DNA of 64,000 nt from Leptospira chreensis (lineage in GTDB: Bacteria > Spirochaetota > Leptospiria > Leptospirales > Leptospiraceae), in assembly GCF_016919165.1 (NCBI RefSeq), contig NZ_JAFFPS010000071.1, forward strand, positions 186,001 to 250,000. The letters are read 5' to 3'. The position numbers and the translations under genes are program-made. A model generated the notes under the pieces. The model was not told the origin of the DNA and did no database searches. It saw only the letters and a program-made list of their open reading frames with translations. This document shows positions 1 through 8,033 of this stretch, piece by piece (the first letter of the stretch is position 1; each line of letters starts with the position of its first letter).

Positions 1-2126
1 AGAGGAGGTTTAGAAATCACTCGCCAATTATACTCATATAAATTTGTTTGAGCCCCACAAAATGAAGCGTCAGGGTCGGATGATAGTGAAGCATCTAGAG
101 TGGCTTCTGTGCCTAGATCAATGGTAAGATTAGATGCCAACTGAATCACAGGTGATTGGTTGGCAAAAGGTGTTGTTGCTTGGAGAACTCCACTCCAAAG
201 ACTTCGATTCCCACCCTGGTCAAAAGCGCGGATACAGAAATAATGCACGGTTCCCGAGGATAGCCCACTGACTGTGAATTCTAAAGGAGTGCCTGTAGTG
301 GATGCGACAACACTATTCGAAACAAAAATCCCCGCAGAACAGTCGTCATCTGATACTATGGGAGTGGAACGTCTTCTGATCTCATAAGAAGATGCGGATC
401 CTGTGTTTCCATTGTCTCCCACTGCAGTCCAACTAAGTTTGATTTGATGGTAGGACTCAACAGTGGCGGAAGCGGTGGTAATGTCAGCCGGAGGAACTAG
501 ATCTGTCGGAGCATAGGTAGTCGCCGATACGGTTCCACTCCAGGAATTCCGAAGTCCAGAAGAATCAATGGCACGAACACAGAAGTAGTAGGTTGATTGC
601 GGAAGATGTCCATCAATCTCTTTGATTTCTAATAAACCGGAACTTTTCGGGATCATTGTGTGAGCGATACCAGTTGCTGCATCACACTGAAGATTATTGG
701 TAATGGGGGAGCTGGACCTTCTGATTTCGTAGGCAGATGCTTGTCCTAAAACACCGACACTTCCGGGTGCTGTCCATCGCAACTGAATTCTAGAAACAGA
801 CATGGGTGTTGCCACCAAATCGGTGATATTCGATGGAGCAATGGTATCTGCCACATGAACAGAGGCGGATACTTCTAAGCTTTGATAGGTGGCGAAAACC
901 CCAGCTACACCAGGTGTTGTCGCCGTAAAGGTAGATGAGTTTAAATTGCCAATAGGAGAACCACCAAGTCCAATACCCGTTGTATGAAAATTGACTTGGA
1001 CAAATTTTTGAACTCCAGCAAGGAATCCTCTGGCAGAAAATGTGATTGGTTCATTCACTTGCACCCAAGCTTGCGTTGGTAAAATTTCTAAGTTGTCGAT
1101 GGCAACGGGTAAACCCGGTGGGTATGGTGTTCCCCCTGGTGGACTACCTGCATTGTTTGGATTGAATCCGGTATCAACTTCCCAAACATCATTGAATCCG
1201 TCCCCATCACGATCCGGATTGTATTGGCTTATGTATGTGGGATTCCCAGAATCAGCGGGATATAAAAAAGTTCCTGTAGATGGTCTTGCGGTTTTTTGAC
1301 CGTGGACATCCACGGCAATAACTTGAATTAGGATTCCGCCAGGACTCATCGCTTCGTAAGGGATGTTGGATTCGTACCAATTGGTTGTTCCTTCTCTTTG
1401 CATTGAGAAGTAATTTGTCGGTCCACCGGCTGGTCCCACGACCAAATAAACATTCATCGGGTCACCATCTGGTTCCAACACATCGGCTCTGAGTTGGTAT
1501 GGTATATGTAGGGTTCCCGGTTTTAAATAATAATAGGCACCATTGATGACGGGGGGTAAATTTCCTGGCGGTGGTGTTCCCCCACCAAACATCGAAAAGG
1601 TCTTCGTATGGAAAATAATATTTTCCGAATCAAGGGTTGTATTCACACCAGCCCAACCTGGCATTCTGAGTCCATCTGTTTCTGAATTCGTGTTGGATAC
1701 ATGAAATCCTCGACTTTTCCCAAAGTTTAAATTCATCGATTGCGCTTTGGCACGGTCCAGAGCGATAGTCACTACCACTTCTTTTTTGAATTTGTATGAT
1801 GGTGTTATTTGATAAATGGAACTTGTGGGCACATAACCAGAAGGAAGAGGTGCTTGTGTAGAATTGTATTTTGTGATCTTAAATTCTACTGTTTCATCCA
1901 TCGCACCTTCTGGGATTAAGATGGTAAAAAGTTCATCACTCGACTGGATGCGTGTTCCCGATGGATCTGCGGTTCCACCACCAGCAGGAACACCCACATC
2001 ATTGGAACCTAAAAGAACGAGTAAAGAATCCTTAGAAAATTCATTTTTACTTCGATTGAAATCTAAAAATGCAAGACAGTTCCAGAAATAGAATGCTGTA
2101 AATAATATCCAAATAAACTTTTTCAT
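1..2126 (-). CDS. Large modular surface protein with FN3 domains, 5' part (left-arm copy, runs off the window)
   Basis: The frame is open from ATG 2126 to the window start, about 708 codons, so the gene is 3'-incomplete here. The N-terminus MKKFIWILF...FWNC looks like a spirochaete lipoprotein signal. It is followed by a beta-rich region containing IPEGAMDE, a calcium-loop-like DRDGDGFNDVWE segment near residue 306, and two fibronectin-III-like domains from about residue 427. An AAGGA ribosome-binding site precedes the start. This copy reads straight through the region (988-1098) where the right-arm copy has two stop codons, so this is probably the ancestral form. By analogy with the right copy the full protein would be about 1235 residues, ending in seven DISAGQG repeats. 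Function is unknown; an exported adhesin or other surface protein is an inference. Confidence 0.8.
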   Translation of the reverse strand, partial: MKKFIWILFTAFYFWNCLAFLDFNRSKNEFSKDSLLVLLGSNDVGVPAGGGTADPSGTRIQSSDELFTILIPEGAMDETVEFKITKYNSTQAPLPSGYVPTSSIYQITPSYKFKKEVVVTIALDRAKAQSMNLNFGKSRGFHVSNTNSETDGLRMPGWAGVNTTLDSENIIFHTKTFSMFGGGTPPPGNLPPVINGAYYYLKPGTLHIPYQLRADVLEPDGDPMNVYLVVGPAGGPTNYFSMQREGTTNWYESNIPYEAMSPGGILIQVIAVDVHGQKTARPSTGTFLYPADSGNPTYISQYNPDRDGDGFNDVWEVDTGFNPNNAGSPPGGTPYPPGLPVAIDNLEILPTQAWVQVNEPITFSARGFLAGVQKFVQVNFHTTGIGLGGSPIGNLNSSTFTATTPGVAGVFATYQSLEVSASVHVADTIAPSNITDLVATPMSVSRIQLRWTAPGSVGVLGQASAYEIRRSSSPITNNLQCDAATGIAHTMIPKSSGLLEIKEIDGHLPQSTYYFCVRAIDSSGLRNSWSGTVSATTYAPTDLVPPADITTASATVESYHQIKLSWTAVGDNGNTGSASSYEIRRRSTPIVSDDDCSAGIFVSNSVVASTTGTPLEFTVSGLSSGTVHYFCIRAFDQGGNRSLWSGVLQATTPFANQSPVIQLASNLTIDLGTEATLDASLSSDPDASFCGAQTNLYEYNWRVISKPP

Positions 2127-2718
2127 ATAAAATTTTCCTTATTTAACTAATCCGAATGTTCTAAATTGATATTTTTTGAGGAAATTATTTCCTCGAATCA
2201 TTGCATTTGGTTTGTCTGTAAATTTTAAAATACAGCACCTAACTCCAATCATATTACCCAAACAAGAAAGACGAATTAATTTATTTCCAATTAGCAAAGA
2301 AATCATTTAAATTCAACCGTGTTATTTGATCCCAAGCGACATCGGCTAAAATCCCATAATGAAAATGTTCATTCACTATTAGTGGGCAACTAAAATTAAG
2401 AGAAATTTAAGAAATCTCAAAATTTACCGTTCGGAACGTTCTAAAATGGACGAAAAAACGTTTTTAACGGTTTGGGAAAATTTATCAGCGATGATGCAGA
2501 GTCAGAATTTTAAGATATGTTAGAGGCGGATTCGATGAATGTTGAAACCTATACCGCAGTTATTTAAGATACGACCCATTCTGACAAAAAGGAAAAAAGG
2601 ATTTTATCAAAACCATTTCCTATTTTTAGTTGATAGATTGTTTTTAAATCTCGAAATAGCAAAGCACTCCTAAAAAAATATAATTTTGGTTGCCCTCTTA
2701 CTTGAGAAACTTTCCCAA
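2127..2718. promoter_or_regulatory. 592-bp divergent intergenic region
   Basis: This AT-rich, non-coding stretch lies between two divergently transcribed surface-protein genes and must hold both promoters. A 17-bp motif occurs twice in near-identical form: GAATGTTCTAAATTGAT at 2154-2170 and GAACGTTCTAAAATGGA at 2434-2450. These could be binding sites for a shared regulator. No RNA gene or open frame of note was seen. The mirror copy is 44709-45300. Confidence 0.4.
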
Positions 2719-4239
2719 ATGAAAAATCGATTCCAAACGCCAGCTTTATTATTACTATTCCTTACTTTCTTCACATACAACTGCAAACCAGAATCTCTAA
2801 ACAACCAATGTGACGTTAAGTCCGATTCCTTTTTTTCCAACTTAATCTTCCAAGCGGTTACCACGGCAGAATCCTATCACTGCGGTTACAATCTCGTGAA
2901 CATTCCCCCGTTTGGTTACAAATACTCAAATTACAGACTCTATCTAAACTTTCCTGTTTCCATCATTCCCCGCCATCCAAAGAACTCTAGTTATTCGATC
3001 CAAGGAGTGTTGCCAGCAGGTTTATCCTTTGATGGAGCCACGGGAGAAATCAGAGGAACAGCCACTGCCATCACACCAGCCACCAATCTCACCATCACCA
3101 AAAGTAGCCCTGGTTTTGGAATTGTGACGATCACTCTACAAGTGGTGGATACAAGTGCAACGATGGTGTATGGACAATATGGATTTTATCATTGTGCAAA
3201 TAATTACAATGATGGTGCCTGTGCGCCAGGTGGGCCCGTAACCAATCAAAACTTAAGTTCACCTTATGGAGTCGTAGCCGATTCTTCCGGAGGAGTTTAT
3301 GTTTCAGGTGTCAACCGAATTCAATATTACCCACCAAATACAATTTCTTCTACAAAAGTGTATGGACAATTCGGAGTTTTTGCTTGTGACACTGCAAACG
3401 TCCTTTCAGCAGGTTCATGTTCTGTTGCTACTGTTAATGCAAATTCTTTAAACTCTATCCGCGGATTGGCTTTGGATTCAAATGAAAATCTCTATGGAGT
3501 TGATACGGCAAACCACCGCGTTTTATTCTATCCCAAAGAATCTTTCACTGCGACAAATGTCTATGGACAAGCAGGATTTGTCACAGCAATATCGGGCCCC
3601 GTGAGTGAATCAACTATGAACACTCCCCTTGGTGTGGCCCAAAATTCCGAAGGTATTTATGTTTCGGAATCAGCGAATCACAGAATCCTTTTTTTTCCTC
3701 ATGGTTCAACGAAACCAAGTCGTTTGTATGGGCAATCTAATTTTACATCAAATACTCCAAGTGTTTCTAACATCAAAATGAGTAGTCCTTACGGGATGAG
3801 TTTAGATTCAGAGGGAGGATTGTACGTTGCAGACTCAGGCAACAGTCGTGTTCTTTATTTTCCCTCAGGCTCAACTACGGCAACTCGAGTTTACGGACAA
3901 TCTGATTTTGATACCAGTGGCGGTGGTGCGGCTAGCCCAACGACTCTTACCGGGCCCACTAGGGTAGCACTGGATCAAAGTGATAAATTGTTTGTAGCAG
4001 ATACTACAAACAATCGTGTGGTCATGTATCCAAGGACAACACAAACAGCAGGGATTGCTGCAGTGGCCGTGTTTGGTCAGTTTAACAATTTGAATTGTGG
4101 AGCACCAAACAATGATGGGGTTTGCGGTGGACCCATCGTTGGACCGAAAAGTTTATCCAGTCCTACAGGATTGTTTTTCAACCAAAGTGGCCAACTGTAT
4201 ATCGCTGACCGACAGAATAACCGAGTTTTGGTTTACTAA
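2719..4239 (+). CDS. NHL-repeat lipoprotein (left copy)
   Basis: This predicted exported lipoprotein has about 506 residues. I chose ATG 2719 over an in-frame TTG at 2686 because it begins a clean signal peptide, MKNRFQTPALLLLF, with a Cys in FFTYNC. A putative Ig-like domain of the He_PIG type follows (LPAGLSFDGATGEIRG). Then come about six NHL-like blades, each with a VYGQ..F strand, P.GVALD and LYVADT.NNRV motifs, which should form a beta-propeller. Residues near 410-430 read GPTRVALDQSDKLFVAD, while the mirror copy reads GPTWVALDQSDNLYVAD. The latter fits the NHL consensus better, so this copy appears to carry the changed patch. It is paralogous to the gene at 49152-50651. Ligand and role are unknown. 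Confidence 0.85.
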   Translation: MKNRFQTPALLLLFLTFFTYNCKPESLNNQCDVKSDSFFSNLIFQAVTTAESYHCGYNLVNIPPFGYKYSNYRLYLNFPVSIIPRHPKNSSYSIQGVLPAGLSFDGATGEIRGTATAITPATNLTITKSSPGFGIVTITLQVVDTSATMVYGQYGFYHCANNYNDGACAPGGPVTNQNLSSPYGVVADSSGGVYVSGVNRIQYYPPNTISSTKVYGQFGVFACDTANVLSAGSCSVATVNANSLNSIRGLALDSNENLYGVDTANHRVLFYPKESFTATNVYGQAGFVTAISGPVSESTMNTPLGVAQNSEGIYVSESANHRILFFPHGSTKPSRLYGQSNFTSNTPSVSNIKMSSPYGMSLDSEGGLYVADSGNSRVLYFPSGSTTATRVYGQSDFDTSGGGAASPTTLTGPTRVALDQSDKLFVADTTNNRVVMYPRTTQTAGIAAVAVFGQFNNLNCGAPNNDGVCGGPIVGPKSLSSPTGLFFNQSGQLYIADRQNNRVLVY

Positions 4240-4330
4240 GCTAAGCATACTTACTACCAGCCACGTAGATTTCCTTTGAGGACGGAAGTCCAAAAAACTT
4301 CGTGAGTGGCAAATCAAATTGTAGATCTAA

Positions 4331-5242
4331 TTATTTCACAGGTTCCGCAGAAACTTCCACTTCTGGAAGTGATGCTCTCAAATAACCTGATTGTAACACT
4401 GCCACCTGTCCTTGTTCGCTGGTAAGAAAGGTAACAAAAGCATCAATTTTATCACCTTGGTCGGTTTTATAAATGATAAAGAGTTCTCTTGCGAGTCGAT
4501 ACTTTCTATCGTACACATTCCTTACGGAAGGAGAAACATACGGATCTTTATTTGTTTTGGCATAATCCAGAGCTTTGAGTTTGTCTTTGTTTTCAACAAG
4601 AGCAGAACCCATTCCCATATAACCAATGCTATTTGGGTTTTCTTGAATGTATTTTGACATTTCTTTATTGTCTTTTACGATTTTGGCATCTTTCGAAAAA
4701 ACATTACTCTTATACTCATTAAATTCATTCAAACCCAAATCCTTTCTTTTGAGAATGTGGTTTTGGAAGTAGTCTTGTGTTCCTGATTTATCATTACGAA
4801 TGACAATGGAAATGGGAGCATCGGCCCCACCTACTTCCTTCCAGTTTTTAATTTTTCCAGAGAAGATTTCAGAGGTTTGAACCAAATTGAGTTTGGCAAC
4901 TGGGTTCTTTGGATTCACAACGAGAGCGACACCGTCATAAGCCAATCTTACTTTTTCTAAGTTACCTGTTTTGCGGAGGTCATCAAATTCTGCTTGGTTT
5001 AGGTCACGCGAAGAAACTGCCATATCAATTTCGCCTTTTCGCAATCGGTCAATTCCTGATTCGGAACCACCACCTTCCACTGTTACACGAGCATTGGAAT
5101 TTACTTTTTCGTATTCAGAACCCAAATACCGCATCATACTGTTCATGGTTTCGGAACCTGCCACTTTCAGGGTTTGTTTGTCCTTACAAGCGACAAAGTT
5201 GATTGTAATCAAAATGTAAAAAAGCAGAGAAAGGTTTTTCAT
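4331..5242 (-). CDS. PstS-like phosphate-binding lipoprotein (left copy)
   Basis: This 303-residue protein has a lipoprotein signal (ITINFVAC, Cys19) and the PstS/SphX-type fold: KVAGSETMNSMM at the N-terminus, VEGGGSESGIDRL and a later NDKSGTQDYF segment that would contact phosphate. It should deliver phosphate or a related oxyanion in the periplasm. No pstCAB permease or ATPase genes are adjacent, so it may be a stand-alone scavenging or sensing protein. Its start codon overlaps the first possible ATG of the divergent OmpA gene, but that gene more likely begins at 5349, leaving about 106 bp for promoters. Confidence 0.88.
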   Translation of the reverse strand: MKNLSLLFYILITINFVACKDKQTLKVAGSETMNSMMRYLGSEYEKVNSNARVTVEGGGSESGIDRLRKGEIDMAVSSRDLNQAEFDDLRKTGNLEKVRLAYDGVALVVNPKNPVAKLNLVQTSEIFSGKIKNWKEVGGADAPISIVIRNDKSGTQDYFQNHILKRKDLGLNEFNEYKSNVFSKDAKIVKDNKEMSKYIQENPNSIGYMGMGSALVENKDKLKALDYAKTNKDPYVSPSVRNVYDRKYRLARELFIIYKTDQGDKIDAFVTFLTSEQGQVAVLQSGYLRASLPEVEVSAEPVK

Positions 5243-5348
5243 GGTATTTCAGGTAAAGCCAAAAATCCATCCTTCGTCAATCGTAAAAACCGCTAGTTTT
5301 TTCCATTTCCCCTATCAGTTTTTCAAAAAAATCCCCGATCTTTGCTAT

Positions 5349-6713
5349 GTGAAGACTCTCTGCCGATTGTTATTATTTTGTTTTGTAATAATTCTTCCCC
5401 TGGTAGGCTCGACTCCTGTCCCGTCGGGAAAAACCACCTTCCAATGGAAATGGAAGGAAAATCAAGTTTTAGAACTGAATGAATACCATGACGTATACTT
5501 TCGGGTCGGTGCCAAAACAGTAGAAAGAGAAGATAAAAACCGAGTGGTGATGAAACCAAAAAAATGTTCATCTGAGTCTTGTTTGGTGAATGCTTTCTTT
5601 GATACTTATCTTCGGTATGGAAAAACATCAGGCCCTTTTTGGAAGGACAAAGAATTTGTTTCTGATTTTACACTCTTTCGCAACGGTCGCTATGAAGTTC
5701 CCAATGAATTCATAATGCCTAACCTTCGCAGTTTTCCGAGTTTTCCAGAAGAAGCAGTTTCTGTTTCCGATGTATGGAAATTGCCAGCAGAAGAGTCCTT
5801 TGATTTTAGTGCAGAACGCATTCGTGTCAAAGTAGTTCCCGAATATACCTTTCAAGGTGTTGCTCCTTGGTCCGAAGGAAATTATCAAGGGAATTGTGAG
5901 AAGATCACCTATACCTATCCCATTTTTTATACCAAACCAGAAGGGGAAAAGATGGTACCTAATGTACCTTATAAGATCTTTGGGTTTGCTTCCGGCACCG
6001 TTTTTTTTAACGCCGCCAAAGGAGTTCCTGAGTTCAAAGAAGTCAAACTATCTTATACCTTTATCTATCCGAATGGAACCGTACAAGAAGCCAATTTCCA
6101 TATCAAAGGAATTTACTTCCTTCGCAACCAAGTCAATGCCAAAGACAAAGAATCCATCCGTGAAGATATCCTAGAAGATTTAATTGTTGGGTATTCGGGA
6201 GATACCAATCGAACTAAGTTAGGTGATCTAAAAAAAGACCCGATCAAAGGAAAAGAACCGGCTGGTGAAAATTTAGGACGAATCCCGGATACAGGAGAGG
6301 TTCCGATTCCAGATAAAAATTCTGTTCCCGAAAAACTCCCAGTAACAGTGCGAACATCGGAAGACGGAATCGTTTTCTCTTTAGATTCCATTTTGTTTGA
6401 TTTTAACGATAGCAAACTGAAACCCGATGCCGAAAACGCAGTGGGAAAAATTGCTGAAATCCTAAAAAAATATCCGGATCGCGAAATTCGAGTCTCTGGT
6501 CATACAGACAATATTGGAAAAAAAGAATACAATCAAAAACTTTCTGAAGACAGGGCTAAGTCCGTTTTACATTCATTAGTTGATAATTACAAAATGGATG
6601 AAAAACATATATCCTTTAAAGGATATGCCGACGATGTTCCCATTGTTTCGAACGATAACGAAGAGAACCGACATAAAAATCGTCGGGTGGAAATTACCTT
6701 AGTTTTGGATTAA
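5349..6713 (+). CDS. OmpA-domain envelope protein (left copy)
   Basis: About 454 residues from GTG 5349. An in-frame ATG at 5241 would put 36 unlikely residues before the signal peptide (KTLCRLLLFCFVIILPLVGS), so I prefer the GTG. The N-terminal 300 residues resemble no domain I recognise. The C-terminal 110 residues are an OmpA/MotB-type peptidoglycan-binding domain: ILFDFNDSKLKPDAENAV, VSGHTDNIGKKEYN, LSEDRAKSV and NRRVEI are all present. It probably anchors the outer membrane to peptidoglycan. It converges on the acyltransferase gene with only 3 bp between stops. Confidence 0.88.
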   Translation: MKTLCRLLLFCFVIILPLVGSTPVPSGKTTFQWKWKENQVLELNEYHDVYFRVGAKTVEREDKNRVVMKPKKCSSESCLVNAFFDTYLRYGKTSGPFWKDKEFVSDFTLFRNGRYEVPNEFIMPNLRSFPSFPEEAVSVSDVWKLPAEESFDFSAERIRVKVVPEYTFQGVAPWSEGNYQGNCEKITYTYPIFYTKPEGEKMVPNVPYKIFGFASGTVFFNAAKGVPEFKEVKLSYTFIYPNGTVQEANFHIKGIYFLRNQVNAKDKESIREDILEDLIVGYSGDTNRTKLGDLKKDPIKGKEPAGENLGRIPDTGEVPIPDKNSVPEKLPVTVRTSEDGIVFSLDSILFDFNDSKLKPDAENAVGKIAEILKKYPDREIRVSGHTDNIGKKEYNQKLSEDRAKSVLHSLVDNYKMDEKHISFKGYADDVPIVSNDNEENRHKNRRVEITLVLD

Positions 6714-6716
6714 TCA

Positions 6717-7985
6717 TTAACCAATCTGTAAATCCAGTCCCACAGAATATGGAGGAACTATAGGTTCACTTTCTTTTTTCGCACGCTCCAAAAGAGCTTC
6801 CATTTCTTTGCGAATCTCCATGAGTAAACTTTGGATCCCATCCTTTTTATTGGTTTTATAGGTTTGATAAAATGGGGCGACGGAAAAGGCAGGAGCCACA
6901 ACCACATGGGCTTTCCTCGCCCTTGCTTCAGTTTTACCAAAAATATGTTTTTCAAAACTACAAATCCACTCCATCAAACGCTCCGCAGACGGCCATTGGA
7001 TTAGGTTTTTCGGTTTGGTTATGATAAAAGCATAAGCTGTGTCCACAAGTTGTTTGGCTCTGCGGATATTTTGGTCTGTCAGATTTTTGGGTGTAGTGGA
7101 AAGAGGAGCACCAGCTTCCAAACTATCCAAGGCCATAAAAAGAAGTCGGAGTTTTTGGATGGCATTGTCGGATTCATGAAACTTCACATTCAGAATGGAA
7201 GCTGCTAAGTTGAGAGCTGTATGCCTTGCCCTTCCCAAACGGTAATCAAAATCTTTTCCATTCGTTTCTGATTTGGGGATTCCTAATTCAAATTCGGTTT
7301 CTTCCAGCATCACTCGACCGACAGTTAAAAATCTTCGTAGCAGTGTTCGTCCACCTGGATAAAGTTTCAATTTTCGTTCAATCCGGGAGAGAGAGGATTC
7401 AATGTCGGAAAGGATCGAATCTCGTGTTCCAGAAATTTTATATTTCACGAAACTTGGTTGGATCCAAAGTTCTGCATTGGGTTCTTTTTCAAAAGCCGCT
7501 TCGAGTCCCCAAAAGGAAACTTGCGCCACACCAGGCATAAACGAAACTAAATTATCATTTTCTCCAGACATCATCCCTTCTGGATACATCACCAGTTTTC
7601 CATCACTAAGAGATAATATCTGTTTGGCGGTTCGAATGGCACTTCGGTTCAAACTTCCAGAGATCACAGAGAAAGCCCCAACTCGTTTGATCACCTCACC
7701 CACCAAACCAAATCCCCAATTAAAAATGCTACGTGAGGTCATAAAATGAAACCGTGTTCCGATTTTACTGGCAATATGATAAGCAATGACGGGTTCCAAT
7801 TCACTCGGTTGGTTGGATAAATACATGACCCTTTTGTTTTTGATTTCTTTTAAACGAAGTTCATCTTCTTTCGAGATCTCAACTCCATCGATATTGAAAA
7901 GCAGTTTCGTGAGAATGGGAAAACCAAAGTCCAATCCCAAGGCAATGGGAAACTCAAAACGAGGCGGAATAAAAGAATCTTTCAT
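6717..7985 (-). CDS. PlsC-like acyltransferase-family protein with altered HX4D motif (left copy)
   Basis: 422 residues. The N-terminal half resembles glycerophospholipid acyltransferases: a block-III-like YPEGMMSG (PEG at 135-137) and a GAFSVISGS block. The usual HX4D catalytic box appears as NQPSELE, so the catalytic His is Gln59 and the Asp is Glu64. Activity is therefore uncertain, and it may use different chemistry or be non-catalytic. The C-terminal half is helical and unrecognised. It lies 48 bp downstream of the sulfatase-family gene on the same strand and is probably co-transcribed, suggesting an envelope lipid role. Confidence 0.75.
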   Translation of the reverse strand: MKDSFIPPRFEFPIALGLDFGFPILTKLLFNIDGVEISKEDELRLKEIKNKRVMYLSNQPSELEPVIAYHIASKIGTRFHFMTSRSIFNWGFGLVGEVIKRVGAFSVISGSLNRSAIRTAKQILSLSDGKLVMYPEGMMSGENDNLVSFMPGVAQVSFWGLEAAFEKEPNAELWIQPSFVKYKISGTRDSILSDIESSLSRIERKLKLYPGGRTLLRRFLTVGRVMLEETEFELGIPKSETNGKDFDYRLGRARHTALNLAASILNVKFHESDNAIQKLRLLFMALDSLEAGAPLSTTPKNLTDQNIRRAKQLVDTAYAFIITKPKNLIQWPSAERLMEWICSFEKHIFGKTEARARKAHVVVAPAFSVAPFYQTYKTNKKDGIQSLLMEIRKEMEALLERAKKESEPIVPPYSVGLDLQIG

Positions 7986-8033
7986 ACAATTGTCTTGTTA
8001 AGATAAGACGAACCCCATTGCGAATACGAGCAA

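Noticed and set aside
988..1098. Adenine-biased differences between the arms as a diversity-generating retroelement template/variable pair
   Set aside because: Only 15 of 20 changed positions are A in the right copy, two stops are created, and no reverse transcriptase or accessory gene is present.
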